The translations under genes were made by a program, and so were the position numbers. This document shows, one piece after another, positions 1-8,059 of a DNA stretch of 36,486 nucleotides. The notes beneath the pieces were generated by a model. It did no database searches. It saw only the letters and a program-made list of their open reading frames with translations, and was not told where the DNA came from. The DNA comes from Marivita sp. (lineage in GTDB: Bacteria > Pseudomonadota > Alphaproteobacteria > Rhodobacterales > Rhodobacteraceae): the NCBI RefSeq assembly GCF_017643905.1, contig NZ_JAEPMO010000022.1, forward strand, positions 1-36,486, written 5' to 3'. Each line of letters begins with the position of its first letter. The stretch's first letter is position 1.

Positions 1-670
1 CGGGATAGGCGAAGCCGGTCATCGCCCCATCCGCGCCGCGCTGCAATTCCTGCGGCAGGTAGAGCCCACCATTGCCCACAAGGATCGACAGCCGCGCATT
101 CGCCGGATCCTGTTCCATGTCGCGCAGTGCCGTGATCTTGGTCAGGCCCGGCCAATCCTCATGCTTGAGCATGACGATCTGTGGCCGGTCATTGCTGAGC
201 CTGCGGATCAACTTGGCCGAGACCGGCAAGCCCGTGGCCAGCGGGAAATCCTGAAACACAAGCGGCGTTTCCGGGCCGATCGCATCGCAGACGCTATGGA
301 AATAGGCTTCGATCCGGTCCTCGCGCGCAGGGCCCGCGACAGGCGACACCATCACCCCCGCCCCACCCCGGTCCATCGCGTAGCGGCCAAGGTCCGCCAG
401 ATTGGCCAGACCGGGATCGGAGACGCCCACCACGACGGGCAGATCGCCCACCCGCGCCATCACCGTGTCGATCACCGCCCGGCGCTCCTCGGGCGTCAGC
501 TTGTTGGCCTCGCCCATCATGCCCAGGATGGTCAGCCCGGTCACCCCGTGGCCCATGTAGAAATCGACAAGGCGGCGCAGACTGTCGTGATCGACCGCGC
601 CTGTGTCGTCAAACGGGGTTGCGGCGATCAGATAGACGCCCTGTGTTGCGCGATCGATCAGTCGGGTCAT
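1..670 (-). CDS. DapA-family (dihydrodipicolinate synthase-like) aldolase/lyase, 3' end cut by window edge
   Basis: The first 223 codons are seen; the C-terminus lies beyond the window. The protein is a class I aldolase/lyase TIM barrel of the DHDPS/NAL superfamily: it opens with the pyruvate-binding region around GMMGE (about residue 50) and carries the Schiff-base lysine in IVMLKHEDW (about residue 178). The tyrosine that normally precedes the NVP-like turn is Gln in FQDFP, so it is probably not a true DHDPS; the substrate is unknown, but a 2-keto acid such as pyruvate or a hydroxy-oxoacid is likely. ATG at 670 is preceded by AAGGA about 9 nt upstream. It lies 69 nt downstream of pxpA on the same strand, so the two probably form an operon divergent from the TRAP genes. 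Confidence 0.85.
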   Translation of the reverse strand, partial: MTRLIDRATQGVYLIAATPFDDTGAVDHDSLRRLVDFYMGHGVTGLTILGMMGEANKLTPEERRAVIDTVMARVGDLPVVVGVSDPGLANLADLGRYAMDRGGAGVMVSPVAGPAREDRIEAYFHSVCDAIGPETPLVFQDFPLATGLPVSAKLIRRLSNDRPQIVMLKHEDWPGLTKITALRDMEQDPANARLSILVGNGGLYLPQELQRGADGAMTGFAYP

Positions 671-739
671 GGATCTTTTATCCTTGGGTAGGGGGTGGGA
701 TCGCCCATAGTGCGGGTCGGTAAAGCGGGCCTGCGCCTG

Positions 740-1513
740 TCAGGCGGCGGTGGCAAAAGGCGCGATGGTGACGCCGTTTTCCTCCAGAGCATCGCGCAAG
801 GTGCGGCAAATCTGGACCGCGCCGGGGGTATCGCCATGCACGCAAAGCGTTGCGGGCGTGACCGGCAGGCGTTTGCCACCCGTTGTCGCGATCATGCCGT
901 TCATCACCATCTCAAGCACCTGATCCAGGCTCTGCCCTGGGTCGTGGATGACCGCACCTGGCTGGCTGCGGGGGGTCAACTGGCCCTCGTCGGTATAGCT
1001 GCGGTCGGCGTAGATCTCGCAGGCGATCGGCAGCCCGGCCTTTTCCGCGGCCATGTAGGTTTCCGAATAGGGCAGCGTGACAAAGGCAAGCCCCGGATCG
1101 ACCGCCCGGATCGCACGCACACACAATGCGGCCAGATCGGGGTCTTCGGCGGCCATGTTGCCAAGCGCGCCATGGGTCTTCACATGCGTCATCGCATGCC
1201 CTTCAAGCGCGCACATCCCCTGCATCGCGACGATCTGGTAAATCAGCTGGGTTTCCAGGTCTTCGGGCCGCTCGCCCTGAATGCGCCGCCGCCCGAAGCC
1301 GTAGAGATCCGCAAAAGAGGGATGCGCCCCAACCGACACGCCGCGCGCCTTGGCCATCTGGATCGTGCGGCGCATCACCACCGGGTCGCCGGCATGAAAG
1401 CCACAGGCGATATTCGCCGTCGTCACCAGCGACAACATCGCCGCGTCATCCCCGATCGTGAAAGCGCCGAAGCTTTCGCCCATGTCACAGTTGAGATCGA
1501 GTGTCCGGGTCAT
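740..1513 (-). CDS. pxpA: 5-oxoprolinase subunit A (LamB/YcsF family)
   Basis: 257 residues, full length for the family. It begins with the family signature DLNCDMGES (residues 6-14), followed by ANIACGFHAGD (about 33-43), GAHPSF and VKTHGAL, all typical of YcsF/PxpA. With PxpB and PxpC it forms the prokaryotic ATP-dependent 5-oxoprolinase that opens the lactam ring of pyroglutamate to give glutamate in the cytoplasm. The partner genes pxpB and pxpC are at 4643-6426 on the opposite strand, beyond the TRAP transporter, so the enzyme is encoded by two divergent units. A GGAG about 10 nt upstream of the ATG is a plausible ribosome binding site. Because partner subunits are present, the call is firm; the true substrate could be a 5-oxoproline analogue. 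Confidence 0.93.
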   Translation of the reverse strand: MTRTLDLNCDMGESFGAFTIGDDAAMLSLVTTANIACGFHAGDPVVMRRTIQMAKARGVSVGAHPSFADLYGFGRRRIQGERPEDLETQLIYQIVAMQGMCALEGHAMTHVKTHGALGNMAAEDPDLAALCVRAIRAVDPGLAFVTLPYSETYMAAEKAGLPIACEIYADRSYTDEGQLTPRSQPGAVIHDPGQSLDQVLEMVMNGMIATTGGKRLPVTPATLCVHGDTPGAVQICRTLRDALEENGVTIAPFATAA

Positions 1514-1535
1514 GTCTGCATCGGCTCCGCGTTTC

Positions 1536-1548
1536 TTTTCGACGAAAA
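1536..1548. promoter_or_regulatory. 13-bp palindrome upstream of pxpA
   Basis: TTTTCG-A-CGAAAA is a perfect 6-bp inverted repeat 22 bp upstream of the pxpA start in the 186-bp divergent intergenic region. It could be an operator for one of the two GntR proteins encoded in the operon. No promoter box is clear enough to name. Confidence 0.3.
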
Positions 1549-1644
1549 AACAGGCAACTCAGAAGAAAATGGCGGCGTTGGCGGGGCAAGGCCCTGTGAC
1601 GTATTGACTCGAAGCGCCGCGTGTTTCAGCCTCTGGGTACAACT

Positions 1645-1652
1645 GGTATACC
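1645..1652. promoter_or_regulatory. GGTATACC palindrome upstream of dctP, candidate GntR operator
   Basis: TGGTATACCG resembles the TNGT-N-ACNA style half-sites bound by FCD-type GntR regulators, and two such regulators are encoded in the operon that follows. It lies 48 bp before the dctP start. The related word GGGTAC is 7 bp upstream. A TTGACT at 1604-1609 could be a -35 box but has no good -10 partner. Assignment as an operator is inference. Confidence 0.3.
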
Positions 1653-1699
1653 GAGTTTGCAACAAAAAGAAACCAAACATCAACCCAGGGAGTGATGTG

Positions 1700-2686
1700 A
1701 TGTACCACGGAAAAATGCTATCGATTGCGGTCGCTTGCGCGATGGGCTTGGGGTCTGCGGCCTCGGCCCAGGTCAGTTGGGACATGTCCATCGTCTGGCC
1801 GGAAACCAACTTCCACACCCAGAATGCCATCGCCTTCGCCGAAGCCGTCAGCGACGTGACGGATGGCGCGGTGGAGATCACCGTTCATCCGGGCGGCGCG
1901 CTGGGCATCCGCGGGCCCGAAGGTATGGCCGCGGTCCGCGACGGCATCGTGCCGATCGCCGATGTTCTGCTCAACCAGCAGGTCGGCGAAGCGCCCGTGC
2001 TGGGGATCGAGACGCTGCCGTTCATGGCGCCCACCATTCCGCAGCTTGCACTTTTGCACAAATTCTACCGTCCGGTCCTTGACGATGTGGCCGCCAGCAT
2101 GAACCAGAAGGTTCTCTATGTCGTGCCATGGCCGGGCCAGGCCGTGTATTCCCCCAACCAGATCAACACCATCGCAGACCTGAGCGGCTTGCCGATCCGG
2201 GTGGTCGATGCCAACGGGACCGACTTTTTCGGTGCGCTTGGCGCGGTTCCCGTGCAGATGCCCTGGGGTGAGGTTGTCCCCTCGCTGGCGGCAGGCACGA
2301 TCCGCGGTGTGACCACCTCGTCCTCTTCGGGCGTGGATGGCTCGTTCTGGGAGTTCATGGATCACATGAGCACCTTCAACTGGCAGTCCTCTTCCAACGC
2401 CGTCACGGTGAACCTCGATGCGTGGAACGCACTGTCGCCCGAGCATCAGGAGGCCATCGAGCGGCTTGCCAATCAGATGGAAGGCCAGTTCTGGCTGAAC
2501 AGCGTGGCCGAGGATGCCAAGAAAATCGCCACTCTCCAAGAGAACGGCATGACGATCAGCACGCCCTCGCCGGAGTTGCGCGCAGCCCTTCTTGAACGTG
2601 CACTGCCGCTCTGGGACGCGTTCCGTGAGCGCGTGCCGGAGTCGGTGGCGGTGATCGACGCCTATCAGGCTGCACTGGGGAACTGA
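1700..2686 (+). CDS. dctP: TRAP transporter substrate-binding protein, DctP family
   Basis: 328 residues with a Sec signal peptide: a short basic start, a hydrophobic stretch and ASA before QVSWDMS (cleavage near residue 23). This is a periplasmic solute receptor of a tripartite ATP-independent transporter; such receptors usually bind carboxylates. The conserved carboxylate-binding arginine lies in GLPIRVVDANG (Arg167). The reading frame is open far upstream, but ATG at 1700 is chosen because AGGGAG sits 7 nt before it and a good signal peptide begins there; GTG at 1697 is an alternative. It heads the rightward operon and is followed by a stable hairpin, then dctQ and dctM. Next to pxpABC the cargo is likely 5-oxoproline or a similar lactam acid (inference). 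Confidence 0.93.
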   Translation: MYHGKMLSIAVACAMGLGSAASAQVSWDMSIVWPETNFHTQNAIAFAEAVSDVTDGAVEITVHPGGALGIRGPEGMAAVRDGIVPIADVLLNQQVGEAPVLGIETLPFMAPTIPQLALLHKFYRPVLDDVAASMNQKVLYVVPWPGQAVYSPNQINTIADLSGLPIRVVDANGTDFFGALGAVPVQMPWGEVVPSLAAGTIRGVTTSSSSGVDGSFWEFMDHMSTFNWQSSSNAVTVNLDAWNALSPEHQEAIERLANQMEGQFWLNSVAEDAKKIATLQENGMTISTPSPELRAALLERALPLWDAFRERVPESVAVIDAYQAALGN

Positions 2687-2701
2687 GCTTTCCTGCACGG
2701 T

Positions 2702-2725
2702 GGCGGCCCGCGACCTCGGGCCGCC
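2702..2725 (+). terminator. Hairpin between dctP and dctQ (partial terminator or mRNA stabiliser)
   Basis: GGCGGCCCG pairs perfectly with CGGGCCGCC (9 bp) around the 6-nt loop CGACCT, 15 nt after the dctP stop. There is no following U-run, so it is more likely an attenuator or 3'-end protector that raises receptor levels over the membrane subunits than a full terminator. Confidence 0.6.
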
Positions 2726-2756
2726 GCATCCTGCCTTTGGGGATCCGGACTTTGCC

Positions 2757-3290
2757 ATGGCTCTGAAACCGCATCATGCCGCGCAACGCCTGATACAGGC
2801 CATCGATCGGCTGACCGATCTGGGCGGCATCATCGCCGGCCTGAGCCTTCTGGGCATTTTCCTTTTGATCGGGGCCGAGATCTTTTCGCGCAACCTGCTG
2901 TCGCATTCACTGCATTTTTCATGGGATCTGTCGGGCTACCTGATGGGCGTCTGTTTCCTGCTGGCCAGTGCGGCCGCGCTGAAATCGGGGGGGCATGTGC
3001 GCGTCACCGCCTTTCTCGAGGCGATCCCCCGGCCCGTCGGACGTATCCTTGAACATGCCGCCTGCCTGGCCGGGTTTGCCATCGCGGTCTGCCTGAGCGT
3101 GGCCATGATCGATGCGGCCTGGCTGTCGCATGTGCGCGGCACGACCGCAGCAACCGCGTTCCGCGTGCCGCTGGTCTATCCGCAGGCCGCGCTGGCCTTC
3201 GGGGCCGTCTTGCTGGCGCTGCAATGCCTTGCCCAGTTCCTGCGCTTGCTGATGGGCGAGGCGTTGGCGACCGGCAAGGGTCTGGAATAG
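2757..3290 (+). CDS. dctQ: TRAP transporter small permease, DctQ family
   Basis: 177 residues with four hydrophobic segments, the usual layout of the small TRAP membrane subunit. It carries family features such as a W-x-x-D/S-L-S-G-Y-L-M motif near the second segment (FSWDLSGYLMGV) and GGHVRVT between segments two and three. It pairs with DctM in the inner membrane. A GTG at 2700 would give 19 more residues but lies inside the intergenic hairpin; ATG at 2757 gives a normal-length protein. The ribosome site (GGGGAT) is weak, which fits lower expression than the receptor. It ends 10 nt before dctM. Confidence 0.88.
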   Translation: MALKPHHAAQRLIQAIDRLTDLGGIIAGLSLLGIFLLIGAEIFSRNLLSHSLHFSWDLSGYLMGVCFLLASAAALKSGGHVRVTAFLEAIPRPVGRILEHAACLAGFAIAVCLSVAMIDAAWLSHVRGTTAATAFRVPLVYPQAALAFGAVLLALQCLAQFLRLLMGEALATGKGLE

Positions 3291-3300
3291 GGGCAGGATC

Positions 3301-4596
3301 ATGGGAAAAACGGTTGCCACCCTTCTGGGCCTTTTGACGCTGTTTCTGGGCAGCGGCTTGTGGATCGGCATGGGGCTGATCGGAACGGCATTGAGCATGC
3401 TCTACCTGTTCCGTCCCAACATCCCCTCGATCAAACTTCTGGCGCAGCAAACCTGGAACACGGTGGTCTCGCCCGAATTGCTGGCCTTGCCGCTGTTCAT
3501 CCTGATGGCGGAAATCCTGTTCCGCACCCGCATTTCCGAGTCGCTCTTCTCTGGACTGTCGCCCTGGTTGCGCCGGGTCCCGGGGCGGCTGAGCCATCTG
3601 ACCGTTCTGGGATGCACCCTGTTTGCCTCGGTCAGCGGGTCATCGGCGGCCACGACGGTGACAGTGGGCCGGATCACCGCGCGCGAACTGATATCGCGCG
3701 GCTATGACCGGGACCTTGTCATCGGCAGCCTGGCGGGGGCCGGAACGCTGGGCTTTCTGATCCCGCCGTCGACTATTCTGATCATCTACGGGGTGCTGGC
3801 GCAGGAATCGATCCTGCGGCTGTTTCTGGCGGGGATCGTTCCGGGCCTGATCCTGGCCGCGGCCTATATGGGGTATCTGGCGATCCGGGCCACGCTGAAC
3901 CCCGCCCTTGTGGGCACCCCGCCGCCGGAAACGACCCTGTGGCAAAAGATCGTGGCCCTCAAGGATCTGGGGCCGCTGATGGTCCTGATGATAGGGGTGA
4001 TCGGGTCGATGTATGGCGGCATCGCATCGCCCACCGAAGCGGCGACCGTCGGCGTCGGTTTCTCGATCCTGATCGGCTTTGCCCAGCGCACCCTGTCCTT
4101 CAAGGGCCTGTTCGAAGCTGCGCGGATGGCTGCGGAAACCTGTGCGATGATCGGCCTGATCATCATCGGCGCCGTACTTCTTTCGACGGCGATGGGCTAT
4201 CTGGGCATCCCCCGCTTCATCGCCAATGAAATCGACAGCTGGGGCATGTCGCCCCTGATGCTGATCTTCGTGCTGCTGGTCTTTTACATCCTTCTGGGCA
4301 TGGTCATGGAGGGGCTGGGCATCATGGTGATGACCTTGCCCATCACCCTGCCGCTTGCCGTGGCGGCGGGGTATGACAAGCTGTGGTTCGGGATTTTTGT
4401 CGTGATCGTCGTGGAGATGGCGCAGATCACGCCGCCCGTGGGCTTCAACCTGACCGTGGTGCAGCGGCTGACGGGTGAAAGCATGGGGCGGATCACCCGC
4501 GCCGCCTTTCCCTTCTTCTGCATCATGGCGGCTTTCGTCCTGGTGATGGCGCTTTACCCCGGCATCGTGACCCTCGTGCCCGACATGATGCGCTGA
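3301..4596 (+). CDS. dctM: TRAP transporter large permease, DctM family
   Basis: 431 residues, standard for DctM, with about 12 to 13 hydrophobic segments spread over the whole length. Family motifs are visible: SGSSAATTVTVGRI (about residues 113-126), LGFLIPPSTILIIYG (about 149-163), SPTEAATVGV, and near the C-terminus QITPPVGFNLTVVQ. This subunit forms the ion-coupled transport channel. It is preceded by an AGGA-like site in GGCAGGATC and follows dctQ closely, so the three genes make a complete TRAP system. Confidence 0.94.
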   Translation: MGKTVATLLGLLTLFLGSGLWIGMGLIGTALSMLYLFRPNIPSIKLLAQQTWNTVVSPELLALPLFILMAEILFRTRISESLFSGLSPWLRRVPGRLSHLTVLGCTLFASVSGSSAATTVTVGRITARELISRGYDRDLVIGSLAGAGTLGFLIPPSTILIIYGVLAQESILRLFLAGIVPGLILAAAYMGYLAIRATLNPALVGTPPPETTLWQKIVALKDLGPLMVLMIGVIGSMYGGIASPTEAATVGVGFSILIGFAQRTLSFKGLFEAARMAAETCAMIGLIIIGAVLLSTAMGYLGIPRFIANEIDSWGMSPLMLIFVLLVFYILLGMVMEGLGIMVMTLPITLPLAVAAGYDKLWFGIFVVIVVEMAQITPPVGFNLTVVQRLTGESMGRITRAAFPFFCIMAAFVLVMALYPGIVTLVPDMMR

Positions 4597-4642
4597 TGGC
4601 CGCCGCAGTGCCACGCCACCGATCTTGACGAAACCCCAGCCC

Positions 4643-5368
4643 ATGACACCCACCCTTCACCCCGCTGGCGACCGTGCCCTTGTCCTTGAACTGGGTGACC
4701 GGATCGACGCCGAGACCAACGCCCGGATCATCGACCTGGCCGACCGGCTGGACGCTGCGGCATGGCCAGGCGTGACCGAGGTTGTACCGACCTACCGATC
4801 CCTGCTTGTCGGCTATGACCCGGTGATCCTGCGCGGGGCCGAGCTTGAGGCGCGGCTGATGGCCTTGTGGGACAGCCGCGATGCCTCCCCCCAGGCTGCG
4901 GGGCGGCTTTGGAAGGTGCCTTGCCTCTACGGCGCGGGCGTTGAAGGGGATCTCGACGACCTGGCTAGGCTAAAGGGGCTGTCCACCGACGAGGTGATCG
5001 CGCTTCATTCCGGGGCTGAATATCGCGTCTACATGATCGGCTTTGCACCGGGATTTGCCTATCTGGGCGGCCTTCCCGAGCTGCTGCACACCCCCCGCCT
5101 GCGCGTGCCGCGTCAGAACATTCCCGAAGGGGCCATCGGGATCGGCGGGCAGCAGGCCAATATCAATTCCGTGGCCGGGCCGTCGGGCTGGCGCTTTGTC
5201 GGCTGGACGCCGTGGCGGATTTTCGATCCCGGCGCGCCGGACCCTTTCCTGTTGCGTGCCGGGGATCGGGTGCGCTTCGTGCCGGTCAGCGCAGACGATG
5301 CCCGCGACATCGCGGCAAGGGTGGCCGAGGGGGCCTTGCGCCCAACCCCCGAGAACGCAGCCCCATGA
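4643..5368 (+). CDS. pxpB: 5-oxoprolinase subunit B (KipI/allophanate hydrolase subunit 1-like)
   Basis: 241 residues. The C-terminal domain is diagnostic of the PxpB/KipI family: GFAPGFAYLGGLP, then RLRVPRQNIPEGAIGIGG, then GPSGWRFVGWTP. With PxpA and PxpC it makes ATP-dependent 5-oxoprolinase. Homologues are often labelled allophanate hydrolase subunit 1 or Kip inhibitor; the nearby pxpA and pxpC favour the oxoprolinase role. ATG at 4643 is preferred over an in-frame TTG at 4625 because HPAGDRALVLELG then sits near the N-terminus as in relatives. No clear Shine-Dalgarno is visible. Its TGA overlaps the pxpC ATG by 4 nt. Confidence 0.92.
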   Translation: MTPTLHPAGDRALVLELGDRIDAETNARIIDLADRLDAAAWPGVTEVVPTYRSLLVGYDPVILRGAELEARLMALWDSRDASPQAAGRLWKVPCLYGAGVEGDLDDLARLKGLSTDEVIALHSGAEYRVYMIGFAPGFAYLGGLPELLHTPRLRVPRQNIPEGAIGIGGQQANINSVAGPSGWRFVGWTPWRIFDPGAPDPFLLRAGDRVRFVPVSADDARDIAARVAEGALRPTPENAAP

Positions 5369-6426
5369 CGATCGAGATCCATAGCGCCAGCCCCATGCTG
5401 ACGGTGCAGGATGCCGGGCGCTCCGGTCTGCGCCGGTTCGGCGTGTCCACGGCCGGGCCCATCGACCCCGATGCCATGGCGCTGGCCAATGCGCTCTGCG
5501 CCAATCCGCCGATGGCCGCGGCCCTCGAATTCGCCGGGCCCGGATGCGCCTTGCGCAGCGACACGGCGATCCGGTTTGCCGTGGCGGGCGCCGACTGTGA
5601 CATCCGGGTCGGTGACCGGCGGCTTGCCAGCGGCGAAAGCCATGTGCTTGCGCCCGGTGAAACCCTGCGCCTTGGCGCGCCACAGGGGGCTGTCTGGGCC
5701 TATCTGGCCCTGTCGGGCGGTCTTGATATGGCGCCAGTTCTGGGATCGCGCGCCACCCATCTGCGCAGCGGCCTTGGCGGGGTCGAGGGGCGCAGCCTCA
5801 GGCCATCTGATCGCCTGGGCCTGGGCCCGCAGGCCGATGCCCCCTGCCTACGCCTTGAACGGCCGCTCAAGGGGACCAACCTGCGGGATCTGCACAGCGG
5901 GCCGATCCGGCTGATCCTGGGTCCGCAAAGCGCCCGCTTCGCCCCCGAGACGCTGGAGCGCCTGCTGAGCGAGCCTTTCCAGATTACGCCCCAGCGCGAC
6001 CGGATGGCCATGGTGCTGGGTGGTGTCGAGCTGCCCGCGACAGGCGGGCATGACATCGTGTCCGATGGCACGGTGCCCGGCTCGATCCAGGTGCCCGGAT
6101 CGGGGCTGCCGCTGGTTCTGCTGGCCGAAAGCCAGACCACCGGGGGGTATCCCAAGATCGCAACCGTCGCCTCGGTCGACCTGCCCCGGCTGGCGCAGAT
6201 GCCCGTGGGCGCATCGGTGCGCTTTGCCCTGATCTCGCGCGATGAGGGCGAAGCGCTCTGGATCGCACAGCAACGCCAGCGCGATCTGATCCTGGGCGGG
6301 CTGATCCCCAAGGCCCCCGCCACCCTGAGTTCGGAATTGCTTTTGTCCTGTGACCTGGTCGGTGGCATTGCCGCGCCACGGGAAATCACCGGAACGGACC
6401 TCGACCTGGCGGAGGATCCGCGATGA
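5365..6426 (+). CDS. pxpC: 5-oxoprolinase subunit C (KipA, biotin-dependent carboxyltransferase-like fold)
   Basis: 353 residues. Typical PxpC/KipA start (IHSASPMLTVQDAGRSGLRRFGVSTAGPID) and characteristic blocks RLILGPQ and VLLAESQTTGGYPKIATVASVDLPRLAQ. It is the third subunit of the prokaryotic 5-oxoprolinase. The start is fixed by the ATGA overlap with pxpB; the frame is open further upstream but only as read-through within pxpB. It ends in another ATGA overlap with the GntR gene, showing tight translational coupling. Confidence 0.92.
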   Translation: MTIEIHSASPMLTVQDAGRSGLRRFGVSTAGPIDPDAMALANALCANPPMAAALEFAGPGCALRSDTAIRFAVAGADCDIRVGDRRLASGESHVLAPGETLRLGAPQGAVWAYLALSGGLDMAPVLGSRATHLRSGLGGVEGRSLRPSDRLGLGPQADAPCLRLERPLKGTNLRDLHSGPIRLILGPQSARFAPETLERLLSEPFQITPQRDRMAMVLGGVELPATGGHDIVSDGTVPGSIQVPGSGLPLVLLAESQTTGGYPKIATVASVDLPRLAQMPVGASVRFALISRDEGEALWIAQQRQRDLILGGLIPKAPATLSSELLLSCDLVGGIAAPREITGTDLDLAEDPR

Positions 6427-7073
6427 ACCGGTCGCAAAACCTTGCCCAAACGGCCCATCAGCGCATCATCGCGATGATGTTCGAAGGCACGCTTGCTCCC
6501 GGCGATGCCTTGCGCGAGGCGACGCTCGGGGAAGACCTGGGCATGTCGCGCACCCCCGTCCGCGAGGCGATCAAGCGCATCCTGAGCGAGGGGCTGGCCG
6601 TTCATGACGGGCGCATGATCCGGGTGCGCCGCCTGCGTCTGCCCGAAATCGAGGAGGTATTCTTTCTCCGGCTTGCGCTAGAACCGACCCTGGCGCGCAG
6701 CGCCGTGCGTCTTGCGCCCCAGCGGCTGGACGAGATCGAAGAGCGCATCCGCCGCCTGATGACCGCCGGCCCCGAAGAGCGCGACGGTCATTGGCAGATC
6801 GACAATGAGTTTCACGAGCTTCTGACCGAAGCCGCCGGCAATCAGACCGCACTGAACGTGCTGCAGGGTTTGCGCCAGCGCACCTGCGTCTTCGATCACA
6901 AGATCCTGCCAGAGCGCTATCTGGAAGGCTGCGCCGAACATCTGGACATTCTCGAAGCGGTGCGCAGCGGACAGCCAGAGAGGGTCGAGGCCGAAATGAC
7001 CCGCCATCTTGAAAACGCGCGCGACGCCGTGCTGGCACGGCTGCGCCGCCTGCCCGACCGGACTGCCCCATGA
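6423..7073 (+). CDS. GntR-family transcriptional regulator, FCD domain (first of two)
   Basis: 216 residues. N-terminal winged helix-turn-helix with the GntR signature (LREATLGEDLGMSRTPVREAIKRILSEGL, about residues 29-57). The C-terminal all-helical FCD domain shows the metal/effector ligands in DNEFHELL, EHLDILEA and RHLENA. FCD regulators sense small organic acids, so this is a likely local repressor or activator of the surrounding operon. It is co-transcribed with its presumed targets and overlaps both neighbours by 4 nt (ATGA). The palindrome GGTATACC at 1645 is a candidate site. Confidence 0.9.
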   Translation: MNRSQNLAQTAHQRIIAMMFEGTLAPGDALREATLGEDLGMSRTPVREAIKRILSEGLAVHDGRMIRVRRLRLPEIEEVFFLRLALEPTLARSAVRLAPQRLDEIEERIRRLMTAGPEERDGHWQIDNEFHELLTEAAGNQTALNVLQGLRQRTCVFDHKILPERYLEGCAEHLDILEAVRSGQPERVEAEMTRHLENARDAVLARLRRLPDRTAP

Positions 7074-8059
7074 ACCACATCGCGCCCCCGCCGGACCGCA
7101 AATGCCTGATCGTGCAACCCATCCATGCTGCGGGGCTGGATCGGCTTTTGGCCCATGGGATCACGCCCGTCCTGTGCCCCGATGCCGATATGGAGACCGT
7201 CGCCCGCCATGTGCCGGGCTGCGTGGCCGCCATCACCCGGGATGCCGGTTTCGATGCCCGCGCCTTTGATGCGGCCGACCGGTTGCGCGTTCTTGTGGTG
7301 CATGGCGCGGGGCACGACCCGGTTGACAAGGCAGCCGCCGCAAGCGCCGGGGTGCTGATCGCCAATACGCCCGGCACGAATGCCCAATCGGTTGCCGAAC
7401 TGGCCGTAGGTCTTGCGCTGGCCGTGGCCCGCCGCATCCCTGCTGCCGATCGCAGCCAGCGCGCCGGACAGCTGGGCTTTCGCGAGCGCGCAGCCTTTAC
7501 CGAACTTTCCGGCGGGACCGCCCTGGTGATTGGCTGGGGGGCCACGGGCCGCCGCACGGGCGCGATCCTGCATCACGGGTTCGGCATGCGCGTCCTGTCG
7601 CACAGCCCGCGACCGCCTGAGGAAAGCTGGGCCAGCCATGCCCCCGACCTGCACGGCGCGCTGGCAAGGGTCGAGCTTGTGTCCCTGCATGCCCCCCTGA
7701 CCCCGGCGACGCAAAGCCTGATGGACAGGGCCGCCTTTGCCGCGATGAAACCCGGCGCGATCCTTGTGAACCTGGGGCGCGCGGACCTGATCGACGAAGC
7801 CGCGCTTCAGGCCGCGCTGGCCGCGGGCCATCTGGGGGGCGCGGGCCTTGACCTCAGCACGGCCGCGGGGCCGCGGGGCCCTTTGGCGGATTTCGACACG
7901 GTCGTCTTCACCCCGCATCTGGGGGGCACGACCACGGCCGCGCTGGCCCGCACGGCTGAGGCTGCGGCCGGGCATGTCATCACCGCCCTGGCAGGCGAAA
8001 TGCCCGCGACCGCCATCAACCCCTCTGTGTGGCAAGGCCGTTCGGGATGCCGCCCATGA
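7070..8059 (+). CDS. D-2-hydroxyacid dehydrogenase-family protein with altered catalytic triad
   Basis: 329 residues with the NAD(P)-binding Rossmann motif GWGATG (155-160), substrate/catalytic Arg237 in NLGRADLID, and His283 in TPHLGGTT. The family's catalytic acid, normally Glu in a D-V-F-x-x-E-P context, aligns with Ala266 (GLDLSTAAG). The His-Glu relay therefore seems incomplete, so either activity is changed or another residue substitutes. A role in reducing or oxidising a 2-keto/2-hydroxy acid made in the pathway is inferred from the neighbours. It overlaps the genes on each side by ATGA. Confidence 0.85.
   Translation: MNHIAPPPDRKCLIVQPIHAAGLDRLLAHGITPVLCPDADMETVARHVPGCVAAITRDAGFDARAFDAADRLRVLVVHGAGHDPVDKAAAASAGVLIANTPGTNAQSVAELAVGLALAVARRIPAADRSQRAGQLGFRERAAFTELSGGTALVIGWGATGRRTGAILHHGFGMRVLSHSPRPPEESWASHAPDLHGALARVELVSLHAPLTPATQSLMDRAAFAAMKPGAILVNLGRADLIDEAALQAALAAGHLGGAGLDLSTAAGPRGPLADFDTVVFTPHLGGTTTAALARTAEAAAGHVITALAGEMPATAINPSVWQGRSGCRP

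Noticed and set aside
1718-2758. Long minus-strand open frame opposite dctP
   Set aside because: Shadow of a high-GC gene; the composition is not protein-like and the plus strand encodes a clear TRAP receptor.
3640-4653. Long minus-strand open frame opposite dctM, rich in His, Asp and Arg
   Set aside because: Typical antisense shadow of a membrane-protein gene; no family features or ribosome site.
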